NCBI GenBank assembly: GCA_951217055.1
Contig: OX578276.1
Location: forward strand, 59,519,307-59,583,306
Source of the DNA: Gerris lacustris
Lineage: Eukaryota; Arthropoda; Insecta; Hemiptera; Gerridae
Length of the DNA: 64,000 nucleotides
Direction of reading: 5' to 3'
Of the stretch, positions 12,134 through 25,275 are shown piece after piece (within the stretch, counting starts at the first letter, position 1; each line of letters starts with the position of its first letter). A model generated the notes under the pieces. It searched no databases and had not been told where the DNA came from. It was given only the letters and a program-made list of their open reading frames with translations. A program made the position numbers and the translations under genes.

Positions 12134-12222
<89 letters not shown>
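12134..12222. repeat. (TA)n microsatellite, 89 bp
   Basis: Pure TA dinucleotides between GCT and CCAATCAC. Confidence 0.98.
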
Positions 12223-12224
<2 letters not shown>

Positions 12225-12439
12225 AATCACTTTTGAAGGCCATGAAAAAGACAATAGACTGGGACCAGTAAGAAATTCATTATAGCATTAAAACTATTTG
12301 TATAAATATTTTATCCACAAGGTTAGCAAAAAAAAAAACGTATAAATAGAACATCGCGATAATTAAAAAAGTAGTCGAGGAAAGAAGAATAAAAAGATTA
12401 TCGTGATACGTCATCGGAGCTTAAAAAACAAAAGGTATA

Positions 12440-13010
12440 ATTATTCCGGTTATATCAAGTTTACGATAATGGGTGTTGGTTGTCTGTTGCCGGTCATAGC
12501 TCGGAGCATGGAAGAACCGAAATTATTTACGTTCGCTGTAAGAAGTTTCTTTGGGTGGAAAAGAAGGAGAGAAGGCGGCAGAACCTCACGGAACGACGAA
12601 GGGGAAAAAAAGGAGGTTGCGGTTTTACGGTGAAGGCGATGTCCGGGAAAGAGGCAAGTTAAGTAGAGTATAATAACGAAAGGACCAGAACATGTACGGA
12701 CGGTATGTCATGCCTCGGCCCGACAAGGGAAAAACTTGAAGAAAAACCTCGGTTTCTGGGGGCGTTATATCAGGGAGGCCTTTATGGCTAACATCAACAA
12801 GCGGACGTGCCTGGACTGGAGCGATCGACAGCACCAGACACCCTGCCATCACACGCCAACCGTCCTACGCTCCCGACCCAGTCCGACGATTAAAAAACCC
12901 TTAATAAAATTCCACTCCTCCAAAGATGACTCCATTTTTAACCAAGCCATAATTAAAAAGCGCGAACTATCCCTACCGAGTGTTATAAGAGTGTAATGAC
13001 CCGTTCTTTA
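12440..13010. other. Skew-switch island 5 (switch near 12825)
   Basis: A GC-richer block of about 550 bp. G-rich, GGA-dense sequence (12540-12770) gives way to C-rich sequence (12830-12930, with CCAACCGTCCTACGCTCCC). Overlapping short open frames on both strands have no recognisable domain. The stretch GGCCTTTATGGC near 12777-12788 resembles a caudal/Abd-B-type homeodomain site, but this alone is weak. Conserved non-coding or regulatory DNA is possible. Confidence 0.5.
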
Positions 13011-13581
13011 CATTGACTAATTAAAAAAACCGGATTAGGCATTTCGAGATAAAGGCCCGACGTGGAAGGCAGACCCACCGCGTATTTTATTGAAATACCT
13101 TCAAGCGATCATTCCTTTTGATTACACACGATCATCCTGAGCATATATACACTCAATTACATTCGATCGTAATCACGAGGCAATATTATTTTGTAATACC
13201 GAGGTCAATTCTCGAGTAATTCCTTATTAAAATAATATAATATTTGTGCGTGTAGCTCAGACGATACAGATTATAGTTTACTTCAAAGTAAATTTCAATT
13301 ACTGTTCCAAACTTGATTTGGAATCCAATCTCTAATGGGTCCTTATCGAGTACTGGGTACTATATATAATAGAAGGCTATTACTTAATGAAGAATAGCAC
13401 AAACAATTATACATAACCTATTATAGGTTAATGAATTATGAAGAGGTGAAATTATTTCTAGGCAACAAAAACGCAATGTTCCATGCCTTATTAAAAAAAT
13501 TAAGAGGCTAACCTTACCAGTATAATTTAAACGAATACAAAGAAAAGAAAATATGCAACACAATCAATAAATATATTGGTA

Positions 13582-13584
<3 letters not shown>
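13011..13584. other. Unannotated AT-rich stretch
   Basis: No feature could be supported. Confidence 0.4.

Positions 13585-13668
<84 letters not shown>
13585..13668. repeat. (AT)n microsatellite, 84 bp
   Basis: Pure AT dinucleotides, preceded by a GGTACC palindrome and followed by GTAACAT. Confidence 0.98.
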
Positions 13669-13671
<3 letters not shown>

Positions 13672-13887
13672 ACATATTTTTTAAATGTGTAAGAAATAAA
13701 ATTATGAAATTAATTGAAAACGTTCTTCATTCATTAAAAACCAATATTTTTGTTGATAAACGAGAATACTACTACTAAATATTTAATGTGTTAGAATTAA
13801 ACCACTATAGTGTCTTAACATTTCCTTAATAATATGAATAATTAATAATCTGAAAACACGTGAACTTAAGACAGATCCGGCTCAATA

Positions 13888-13905
13888 TGACGTCAGTATA
13901 AATAC
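13888..13905 (+). promoter_or_regulatory. Possible core promoter: CRE plus TATA box
   Basis: A perfect cAMP-response-element palindrome TGACGTCA (13888-13895) lies two bases upstream of TATAAATA (13898-13905). A TTCACTT stretch about 25-30 bp further could serve as an initiator. No open frame or transcript signal follows within reach, so this may be chance. Confidence 0.2.
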
Positions 13906-15599
13906 TTCGATGGGGTTCATCTTTTCACTTAACTCGACAAAAGAGGCTTAAAGATAAGGTTGAAGCCATGATAACGTTCTGACGTGTGACACGATCGAAA
14001 ATATGCAAACTTAAACGTATACAAAATATTTTCTTTATCACAATAACGCGAGATAGAAAGCTATATAATATCAATTCATTTTGTCTTATATTTTATAGAA
14101 AGGTATTATAAATACATGCGTGTTTGTATACATTTTATTTTTATCTTATTAGAAAAGACTTATTAGAAAATCCTAATAGAAAAAACCTTATTAGAAAGAT
14201 TAATATATAGTCTTTCCTCATAAAATAATAAAACCTGAGGAAAAAACCTCATAATTAATAATGCGTTATTTAGAACTTTACATTTCACTATGCACAAATA
14301 AGGCATTTAGTAATTAAAAAGTCCCAGTCTTGCACCATGACTTAATAAGCGAATTTTCAAAGATATCTGCGTATTATTGGCTTACGATAGTATAGGAAAA
14401 TTTTGGTTTAGAATTTGGATGGGTGAAATAAAATTTGGTGAACGGGGGTACGGGGTACAAGTCAAAATAGTATTTACCCTTCAAGATGCATGTCGTAAGA
14501 AAGCTTTTTAAGAGTACTGTAATTGTTATGTACATTTTTGTCATATTTTCATGTGAGAGGGAGTAAAATAGAAAAACCCGTTTTTATACTATTTTTGACC
14601 CTAAATTGTCAAAATTTGACCCCTAAATGAACTCCAAAAGTTCTGCCCAACGAACTCATCCTTTCTTTTGATATTATTGACATTTTAAAATTTAATTGGA
14701 TTTTTTAAGTGCACCCTAGCGTGAGATATCGTCTGGAGTGACACATACATATATACATCATTAGGAATCGATTAAGAATGTTCTAAAACGGATTTCCATG
14801 GAGAAAATTTTCAAAAATTCTCATTACAAAAATTTTGAAGCCATTGCAATAGCTTAATTTTCTTCGAAAATTCGCTAAAAGATAACTGAGTCCTAACTAT
14901 ATTCATGGATCTTATCCAGATTTTTGGAATAATATGTGATATAATGCTTAAGATTAACTAATGATTAATTAATATAAATGATACGACCAATGAACTTTTA
15001 TTTTATCTTATGATGTCCTATAATTATCACATTGTTCCTGAAATGGGAGCGATCGTAGAAATAACCTTCTCCAAGTCGGGAGAAATGTCATTACCAAACA
15101 CTTGCCAGCAAACTGCACATGCCTTGTCCGTAAATGCACGCTTGGGGTCCAAACTAGTCTAAAATTATAATTATAATTACAACAGTTTTAACGGGAAGTT
15201 CGGTCCACGTAATGTGTCTTCTCTATGCTGCAATCCGTTGAATAATTAAAATGCATTTAATTACGCTCCCGCCAGAATTGCTTTAACTAATTGCTTTTAG
15301 AATAGTAAATATTTCCCCCCCCCCCCCAAAAAAAAATGAGATATTTATAAAAAAGTAAAAAGTTTTCGGACTTTACAAATGTAATATTCATACTGTTTTC
15401 GGAGTAGGGCAAAAAAAAAATTCATTGCTCTTTTTTTAAAGACACATTTTCATTGTTTTACTCTTTTGTTATTATAGAATGTGACTTATTCAGCCAGTGC
15501 ACGCCACACATGTTGATATAACTTTTATTTTTTACTTCCTTTACTCCCTAAGTAATGTTCGTGCCATTGTTTACTCACTGAAATATAAATAATACTAGA
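13906..15599. other. Unannotated stretch with a poly-C/poly-A tract
   Basis: No gene could be supported. The segment 14400-14900 has the look of an old dispersed repeat (TTTGACCCC, AAAATTTTCAAAAATTCTC) but I found no second copy in the window. A run of 13 C followed by A's lies at 15315-15336. Confidence 0.4.
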
Positions 15600-15960
15600 A
15601 AGCGAAAAAGCCTACAAAAAGTAAACGAGAGAGGAAGGGGGTAAATTTTTTGTAAAACAAAAAAAAAATGAGTAGGAGGTATAAAAGATACAAAAACATG
15701 AAGAGAGGAGGGTGAGCCGGGATTCTAAAATGAAGGTTAGAAATACTAGGTAAAAAGGGATAAAAGCTCGCTTCTTTTTTAGCATGCACAGAAACACCAA
15801 TTAGAGAAAAGCGTTAGGAGTGCAACCTTAGTGAAATCCTCTCTACCAAGCAACGCTTTCCACCAAGCAAAAGACCTTCAAGGTTTCCTCACTTTTTCTC
15901 CGACTCTCTTTTAACTTTACTCCCTGTGAATTTATAAGGAAGGATCTTCAACACTTAACA
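15600..15960. other. Skew-switch island 6 (switch near 15820)
   Basis: Purine-rich on the left (about 34 G and 10 C in 15601-15720) and C-rich on the right (about 21 C and 6 G in 15841-15900). Here the left side is also A-rich. Minus-strand open frames across it are simply long pyrimidine tracts. Confidence 0.55.
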
Positions 15961-18679
15961 CAGAGTTGACTACCTTTACAAACCTTGGATAACGTTTGTA
16001 AAAGGGCCACGCCAGAGTAGTGGGGGACAACTTTCATTAAACCTTTATTTTAAGGATTTACACAGAAAAAAGAGACCTAAGAGAAGAAAGCGACAACAAG
16101 AAAAAAAAGAATGATTATAATTTTTTTCCCCTTCAACAGAATGTTTTTAGTGATGAAAATTTCGAAATGAAAGACCCTTTGTTTAAAGGGGCATTTTTCT
16201 ACAAATATAATTAACAATTATTATCTATAATAAGAATGATAATTTGACACTATTATATGTAAAAACAAAAAAATATTTATTTGGTTATATTGGCTTGACT
16301 CTTGACTGATAGTAACTAAATTATTTTTAATTAACAAAATAAGCACAATATAGGTAGGTACTACACATAGCATTTTTTTATTTAATTAACATTTTAAATG
16401 ATAAACATCTATCATAAAAGTCAAATAAACTAATCTAAATTATAGTTAATTGCGATTTAATGACTGTTTATTATGTTATTATTTATTTACAAAAATAAAT
16501 TATTAGAAGTTTGATGTAATAATAAGAGTTGATCTTTAAGGCGATATAGCTCCCACAATTAATTTAATGTAAACTTAAATTAATTGTGCCGCTTTTAATT
16601 TATTTTTATAACTATTTAATGACTGCAATTAAATTATAACAATAATACATAAGGGTAATTTCTTAAATATTAAATATTTATAGATATTGCTAGGTGTATA
16701 TTCGTTCTAAATATGTATAATCAAATAATCCTTACACAGGAAGGGCGAATTGATGTTAAAATATTTATTGTAGGTTAAAATTATTTAAATTTTGTTTTTA
16801 AGGTTTCATTATTACCTCTCTAAGGCTTCAATCTTGGTAACTAAACGTTAACATCGTAATGATGTGAAATAGTTTTAGTCAATTCGAGCTCCTTCAGTGT
16901 AAGACAGTATGTATGTTGCTAATTATCATTACCTCTCTGCAGACTATTAGTTCACTTAAAATCTTTGAGTACTGTTATATTCTGCTTATTTAACATGGAC
17001 TCACCGCAATACTCATATCCAGCAGTATTTTAACACATAAATAAAGAAGTTTAAGTAATAGATTTACACAATGAACGATATAATTTCTGCATTTATGACT
17101 TATTCATATACAACATAATATATATATGAGTATCACGAGTATCAATACCATTCTTTTAATTGACTATTTATTTTCATTATTTTATTTAATTCATATTTTA
17201 TTGTTTATTTATTATTTGTTTATTCGTTTTAAATAATCTAACATGTTTATTTATTTATAGTGGTAGCATTTGTATTTGTAAAAATTTATTTTATAGGATT
17301 TACAAATCTTATGGTCTCTTGAGTCCAGTATATGGTTAATACAAAATGCCTGTCGTCTGGGATCTGTAAGGAAATTTGGTGTTATCGTCAATTCTCATTG
17401 TTTTTGGGAGGGAAAATGCAGAAGAGTAGGGGCAACCACATAAAAAAAATTCAAATTATTTTTTAAATTTTTGGTTGCCAACATAAGTAAATCGTTTTGG
17501 TGAAATTCATTCTTAAAGGATATTTAAATTTATTCAAGGATTTCTCATTCACTTATTTAAACTAAATATAAATCTCATTTTTTAAAAAATCTCGGTAATA
17601 TAATATGTGAAACATGATAATGAATTTTAAATATTTTATAAATTACTAAGAACAATGAGTTAAAAACGTATTTTAAACGGAACAATCCGAAGATAATTAT
17701 ATGTGTTTTTGAATGAAATATCTAATAATCGGCTATTATTATTAATAATTATTGTTATTAAAGGAGAATTTTACAAGAAATTATTTTAGGTATCTTATAT
17801 CAAACACAGCGAATAAGTTGCTCGGATAATTTCTGAAGACAAGAAAGCAATTAACTAAACTAACTGTGAGACTGGAAAACTATTAGGTTCTTAGTCATTG
17901 ATTAAGTTTTAATTTAGTTTTATCATGATGGAAAAATAGTTATATTTTTTTGTTCTTAAAAAGAGCATTTTTTTTTTAGTTTAAAGGTCCTCTATATAGC
18001 AAGGTGTGAGAGGAAGTTCCTTAACGCTCTACCAGTTTTTTAGTTTTTTTTACGAGTTGTCTATGAAATAAAATAAAAAAACTTAAGGAGGAAACTAGTG
18101 AAACGAATCATATCTGGGACAGCTCATCCTTCGAATTCTTCCGAAACTTTTCTTTACTTCATTCTTAACGTTATAGCGACACAGACTTTCCACTTTATAA
18201 GCTTCATAAAAAAGGGTATTTTTTTTTTTAAACTTTACGTCAAACAATTTCATTGAAAAAGAACACCCAAGATAAAGGATACTTCGCCTTCCTACCTTTA
18301 TACTTTATACTGTTGAACTCAAAAAAGGTTTCCTTTGATAGATTTATTTTTAGGACATCGAAAGAGTTGAAACAATCGATTGAAATACTACGTCACAAAG
18401 CTGAGATCAATTGAAGCAAAAATTTCGACAGAATACGATTTATACTTTGTTATGTAAAGATAAATTATTTTAAAGACCAATTAAACCTCTTTTTTCATAA
18501 AGGTATGTTATTTTAGGAACTGATTATTCAGAACTTCTTTTGATTGTTATTTAAAATTGTCTTCCAATTATTATGGCACATAACTCCTCCAGTCCCATGG
18601 CGTACGGTGCTTTTACAGCCCACAGTCTCATATTCTCAAATTTATATCATTTTCATCCTTTCTTTAAATCTATCAAAAT
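15961..18679. other. Long unannotated AT-rich stretch
   Basis: No gene could be supported. It contains a clear hairpin at 16554-16588 and scattered A/T runs. Confidence 0.4.
16554..16588. repeat. Hairpin with 14-bp perfect arms
   Basis: CACAATTAATTTAA and its exact complement are separated by TGTAAAC. No U-tract or gene context suggests a terminator. Confidence 0.85.
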
Positions 18680-19280
18680 TGATTTATTTTTGCTTCCGAG
18701 CTTACCGAAGGTAACGGTCGTTCTGAAGAAAGAAAAATATTTAGGTCTCCGATTTCAAAAATTCCAAGACAGAAATCCGTTTCAGACATCAGGGAACATT
18801 TTTGGTTCCGTGTCTTTCTATCGGTCGGTCTATCGTTCAATTTTTGCGAACCAACATATCTTGAAAACTACACGTCCAATTTTAATGAATTTTAGGGGGT
18901 AGGTCATAAGTAGCCCATTGTTGGTCCCATATAAGTTTCAACCTTCTGCGCCTATTTGTTTCTCAACCACATGCGCACAAACATACATTTATTTACACCT
19001 ATAGTTTCAAAAGTACTTATCTGATTAGAATGAAACTTTTATGGTTTATCGAATGTAACCCGCAGATAGCCCCAGATTAATTTGAACCATCTGCGCTCTT
19101 TAACTTTTGCTAAATTGATACTTTAATTCGTGTAATAAATCAAAACAATTTTGACAGATTAAAAAAATGGGGGAAACAAACCAATTAAATAATAATGGCT
19201 TGTAAAAGCATAAAATCAATAAAGTACGTGGATAGGATGCGAGGAAGCTATGTGCCACACCAATTGGCAGTCTATTTTTA
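18680..19280 (-). mobile_element. Family A repeat, copy 1 (near full length)
   Basis: The best preserved copies of this dispersed family define two ends: one with TAGTCTGCCAATT..GTGTGGC then TTCCTCGC, the other with TAAGCTCGGAAGCAAAA. Here they appear reversed, from GCTTCCGAGCTTA (about 18690) to GCCACACCAATTGGCAGTC (about 19272). Shared inner blocks include ACAGAAATCCGTTTCAGA and TCTGCGCTCTTTAACTTTT. No coding capacity, TIR or poly(A) tail is visible, so the class is unknown; a non-autonomous Helitron-like or DNA element is possible. The open frame at 18573-18902 lies partly within it and is not a gene. Confidence 0.75.
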
Positions 19281-19294
19281 TATTTCTTACATTT

Positions 19295-19650
19295 AATGAG
19301 CACAGACGATTTAAATTATGCAAAATAACCTAATTTCTTAAAAATCAGATAAGAATACTTTTAAAGATATAACTGTAAATAAATGTATGATTTTGCGCAT
19401 GAGAAACAAAAGGGTGCAGATTATTAAAAATTAATTATGGCCTGCCATCCAAATTTCATTAAAATCGGACGGAGAATGTTGTATCGGAGCAACAGACAGA
19501 CACGAGACCAGGAATGTTCCCTGTTGTCTGAAACTTATTTCTTTCTTGGATTTTTCAAATTCGGAGATAAAAGAAATGTTCGTATCTTCATAACAATCAC
19601 ATGGCTTCCTTTATCATGGGTAAGCTCGGGTGCAAAATTAACAATACGTT
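19295..19650 (+). mobile_element. Family A repeat, copy 2 (partial)
   Basis: Collinear with the 43903-44515 copy: GAGCACAGACGATTTAAATT, then CCATCCAAATTTCATTAAAA, then a CTGTTGTCTGAAAC block and a GGGTAAGCTCGGGTGCAAAA end. It lacks the TCTGCC end and lies head to head with copy 1. The open frame at 19437-19769 is an artefact over this repeat. Confidence 0.65.
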
Positions 19651-20019
19651 ATTTTACAAGTTATATACATTTTTTTTTTCTCCAACGCCGAATTTTATTT
19701 GCTATTATGGCATTCGTTGGCACGCAGTCCAGTAATATATACATATATTATATTAATATAATAATATAAATATATTATGATTATGTACATATTAAATCAT
19801 TAAAAAAAGTTTCCGATTATTTAACCATTTCATCACTTTCCCGGAATAAAATCTTTCCTTTGATATTATTTGTAACGAGTATAAACAACCTCTAAATTCA
19901 CATAATTTTAAGAAAAATGTTTTATAATCAAATTAATTAATATTTTTCGATTTAAATTCAGTCACAAATTATATGAGATAGCGGACGGGCCGATAAATGT
20001 AAAAAGTTATCAATAATTT

Positions 20020-20575
20020 TAGATTTTGCTTCCGAGAAAAATGTCTCGTTCTGAAGAACAAAAATTTATGTGCCCGATTTGAAAAATTCCAAAACAGAAA
20101 TCCGTTTCAGAAATGAGGCAACATTTTTGGTTCCATTGTCTCTGTCGCTCAATTTTTGCGAGCCAACATAATATCTTAAAAACTACTCGCCGATTTTAAT
20201 GAAATTATGTTCCATATAAGTTTTAACCATCTTTGCCCATTTTTTCCTTCCTTCAAAAATGCACACAAACATTCATTTATTCATACCTATATCTTCAAAA
20301 TTACTCATTTGATTTTTATGAAATTTGGATGATTTGTCGGAAGGAGCTCGCAGATAGAATCAGATTAATTTCAACCGTCTGCGCTCTTTAACTTTTAATA
20401 AATTTATAATTATAATTTATAATTTGTATACTCTTTATTCTTGTAAAAATCAACACAATTTTGACAAATTTATATAACGGGGAAAGAGTTGAATGAATTA
20501 TTAAGTTAAGCATAATAGCAATAAAATTCGTAATAGGATGCGAGGAAGCTATGTGCCACACTAATTGGCAGACTA
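20020..20575 (-). mobile_element. Family A repeat, copy 3
   Basis: Same orientation and block order as copy 1: TTTTGCTTCCGAG, ACAGAAATCCGTTTCAGAAA, TCTGCGCTCTTTAACTTTT and the end GATGCGAGGAAGCTATGTGC followed by CACTAATTGGCAGAC. It has internal deletions relative to copy 1 and is embedded in AT-rich DNA. Confidence 0.75.
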
Positions 20576-21599
20576 TTTATAAAGGGATTATTAATAATAA
20601 CACATAATAAATACAATTAATAGATACGATATTATATTCTATATATTATGAAAGAAAAAAAAATACCCGCGAGCTAAAATCTGATTTTATGCTTTTTATA
20701 ATTAACTAACAAGCTCTGTAATAGTAACCTCTATGACTAAACATATATAAATACCCTTTAATAACCAATATATTCGTCGTAATTATAAACTATAAAAAAA
20801 TATAACAAACATAATATCTAAACAATAAATTAAGTAAGGAATGCTTAACTTTATTTTTTTAATCGAATCTTCCAATAATTTTAAAAAATAACAGTTGGCT
20901 TGAATTAATTATGATTTTATTGGATAGTAATTCTTTCATAATAATATTTTTTTACCACATGTTACAAAATTGCAGTAATTCTTCATAGCTTAATTATTCT
21001 TTCAAAATATGTTGCCAATGTATTAGTACTCTAGAGGAAAATTATTTTACTTGGAATTAGCAGTAGTGATAGAAGGAATAAGACATTTAGGGCTGAATAG
21101 AACGTTTTTGTTTGTTTTAGTAACGCTAGGTTCATTAATCACGAAAGAAATATTTCTAACGTAGAGGAATGTTCAAGATGAGGTTTTTCGGGAGTTGTTC
21201 ATGATAGAAGGGTGGATTTTAATTAGTTCAATCTTACGATGGAAACTTTGGACGGATTGAATTTCCTTACTTCGTTTCCTCTCAACTGAACAATTTTAAC
21301 AGGGCACGAGTTATAATGTTTGCTGTGATAAAATTTTACGATTAGTACCTTGGTATTTGTAAACAGACCCATTCATTAAAGAATCCGAACCATCAAATAA
21401 CAATGAACGAAGGAAAACTACCGGTCTATTAAAGATCAATTATTTCCGCACTGCTGCCGGTGGAAAACGTCTGTTTATAAAAGCGTTTATCTCGATCGAA
21501 ATAATTTTCCTCTTTGGAAGACCGTTCTCTTATTAAGACGTTTTACAAAGGAACCCGTGACCGAGAGAATTTTATGTAAATTTAAATCAGTTATTAATG
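20576..21599. other. Unannotated AT-rich stretch
   Basis: No feature could be supported on either strand. Confidence 0.4.
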
Positions 21600-21965
21600 T
21601 AAAGGCGAGGAAGCAGATGGCTTAGGTTCTAGCCAAGCCCTTAATAAAGCCTATTAGTAGGGCTTCAAATTACATAAATAAGTAAGTAATTACATACTGC
21701 CGACTAAATAATTGATACGAAGCCTGAGACGAGAAAACGGTGATGCATGAGAACAAGAGGAGAGCGATAATCAAATGTAGAAGGTAATTAGTTAAGTTTG
21801 AAAGATTCACAAGTCCGTGTCTAGAGGAAATGTGCATCACTCGCTTGCCTTCTATATTATACATATATATACAGCCTAAACTGAATAAACATGACGACCC
21901 TACTCCCTTCAACACTCTAGTATTTACCTGAGCTCACATTTCAACTTGGAATCAACTAAATTACT
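21600..21965. other. Skew-switch island 7 (switch near 21845)
   Basis: About 19 G and 8 C in 21721-21780 against about 11 G and 32 C in 21841-21960. The 81-codon minus-strand frame over it (21670-21915) has no recognisable domain. A small hairpin with AAGCCC/GGGCTT arms lies at about 21636-21665. Confidence 0.5.
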
Positions 21966-22649
21966 ATCTGGGCCTATAACTCATGAAACCTTAGCAAATA
22001 ACTATAATTAATATTCCATTATTTATGGGTTAATCAAATAAAAATAAAACTAATTAAAAATAATATAGCCTATAATGATAAATATACGCCTTTTTTATAA
22101 ATTAAAAATAATAACACCTCATTTAATGATAAAAAAAAAGTAATATTAATTCATATTATCGATTAAGACAAATAGAATAACAATTTGTTTTCTCTTTAAC
22201 ATAAATACTTCGGTGTAACAATAAAATTGTTCAGTTTGCTTCTATTATTCACTACAGATAATTATTGTCCAAGTGTTGAATATTTACGATATTCTAACGA
22301 GGAAAGTATGAATAAATAATGGTTTGTTGTTTCTTAGTTAAAACTCGTTAACATTAAACAAAATTGCCCTGTTTTAAACACAATTGGTAATTTTATTTAA
22401 ATAAAAAATGGGGTCTTTAAAAGTCTATAGAAAAACAATACAAGGTCATGTAATACTTTCTTGTAATTTTACCCTTAAAAAAATGTATTGTAAGTTTATA
22501 AGCACAAAATATTTTACTATTTTCTAATATTTTTTTTTTAATAAAATTGTAATACATATTAAAATATGCCATTATCTTTATTACAAGGAAATATTACCGA
22601 GAATATAAAAAACTAAACAAAAAACAGGTTAATTAGAGTAATTAAATGT
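21966..22649. other. Unannotated AT-rich stretch
   Basis: Nothing could be supported here. Confidence 0.4.
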
Positions 22650-22838
22650 AAGGTATAAAAACAAATTATTGGCTAAAATGACCTCCACTCTATTAATTCT
22701 TAAGAAGACTTCTTTAAAAATAAAAATATTGTGTCCTGCCTAAAATCTAATTTTTGTTAAACTTTCAATTAATTTTATTTAGGCCAAAAGCTCTTTCTTT
22801 TCAGATTTCCTTTAGCTAAAAAAATAGACCCTTAAACA
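22650..22838 (-). mobile_element. Family B repeat, copy 1
   Basis: Matches the reverse complement of 24448-24645 over about 180 bp with moderate divergence. Shared blocks include ATGACCTCCACTC, AAAATATTGTGTCCTGCC and AAAGCTCTTTCTTTT. It is non-coding. Two copies in opposite orientation, 1.6 kb apart, make this an inverted pair. Confidence 0.75.
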
Positions 22839-22942
22839 ATTTTACCGAGATTTTTTTGGTCTTTACATTGACATAAATTTGTTGGAGAATGTTGAGCTAA
22901 TATCTAAAAAAAAAAAAAAGTAAACATTTTTAAAAATAAGTT

Positions 22943-22946
22943 TAAA

Positions 22947-23033
<87 letters not shown>
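22943..23033. repeat. Poly-A run joined to a (TA)n microsatellite
   Basis: About 21 A residues (22943-22963) pass directly into about 70 bp of TA. A poly(A)-to-TA array can grow from the tail of an old retroposon, but no element was recognised upstream. Confidence 0.95.
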
Positions 23034-23039
<6 letters not shown>

Positions 23040-23122
23040 TTTATGACTATTTCAATTTGTTTATTAAATAAATCTTTTTAACTTTTTAAAATTAAATGGA
23101 TACCAACCAATATTTAAGATTT

Positions 23123-24137
<1,015 letters not shown>

Positions 24138-24755
24138 GTCTGCCAATAAGGGTGGCACATAGCTACCTCGCTACCTATGTTTGATGAATGATAACATGAG
24201 AATTAAATAATGTGATTATGTGAATCCACTAAGAATTAAAAGTTTGCTTGTTTAGACCTGTCTCGATTCCCAATGGGTATACAATTATTTTGATTCAATT
24301 TTAAATGTGTACAGACAATTGAAATTCTTAATATGTGACTACTAAATTATGAATTATGATCTACAATTCAAATTCATTTAATTTGGAAGATTATTTTTCA
24401 AAATATGATGGTTTGCAAAATTTTGAACGACAGCCTGACGTCTGAACAACTGGGCCTATTTTTTAGCTGATGGAAAACTTAAAAGAAAGAGCTTTTCCCT
24501 TAAATAAAATTAATTAAAAGTTTAAGAAATATTACATTTTTGGCAGGACACAATATTTTTATTTTTAAAGAAGTATTCTTAGGAATTAATTGAGTGGAGG
24601 TCATTTTAGTCAATAATTTATTTTTAATTTTATATAATATTTATATATATATATATTATTGTCCAGGAATTTTCGAATTCGGAGACATAGAAAAACCTTC
24701 AGAATGACCACAATGCGTCCGGTAAGCTCGAAAGTAATATATTTATTTCCATATA
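24138..24755 (+). mobile_element. Family A repeat, copy 4, split by a family B insertion
   Basis: Starts with GTCTGCCAATAAGGGTGGCA and ends near GGTAAGCTCGAAAGTAAT. It is the most diverged full-span copy. The family A alignment breaks at about 24447, after CTGACGTCTGAAC, and resumes at about 24659 with CCAGGAATTTTCGAATTCGG. The intervening ~210 bp matches another locus (22650-22838), so it is a later insertion. Confidence 0.65.
24448..24658 (+). mobile_element. Family B repeat, copy 2, nested in family A
   Basis: Matches 22650-22838 in reverse orientation through about 24645. The remaining few bases are AT-rich and may be its end. No target duplication or TIR could be defined. The nesting shows that family B moved after this family A copy had inserted. 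Confidence 0.7.
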
Positions 24756-24890
24756 TTCCTTTTACTTAATAAAATAAAATTATAGAAATAATATATCTGA
24801 TATAAACCAAACGATGTGTATTTATATTCAATAGGATGCAGTTAGATATTTGTCACCTTATATATTAAAAGTAAATATTTTTCCTTCAAC

Positions 24891-25030
<140 letters not shown>

Positions 25031-25204
25031 AGTAGGTAATTGTGTGTATCATCAGTAGATTTTTTTTTAAATTAAATATCTCTCCGGTACAACTCGTTCT
25101 AAACTTTCTTATAAACGAGTACATAAGTGTATTTTGTTAATTAGTTGTTCCGAGTTTCCGTAGTTAAATTTAATTAATTTTGAAATTTTTTTATAAATTC
25201 ATGA

Positions 25205-25275
25205 TCAAAATATCTCCTCCTCTATCCGAAATCGAACCCGGCTTCTAACCGTCCACGGTCCACGTATGTTTCTTT
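25205..25275 (-). other. Possible tRNA-derived SINE fragment (B box only)
   Basis: On the minus strand GTTAGAAGCCGGGTTCGATT resembles the T-arm and B box of a tRNA (B box GGGTTCGATTTC, plus coordinates 25228-25239). No A box or cloverleaf can be drawn, so this is at most a degraded SINE head. Confidence 0.3.
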
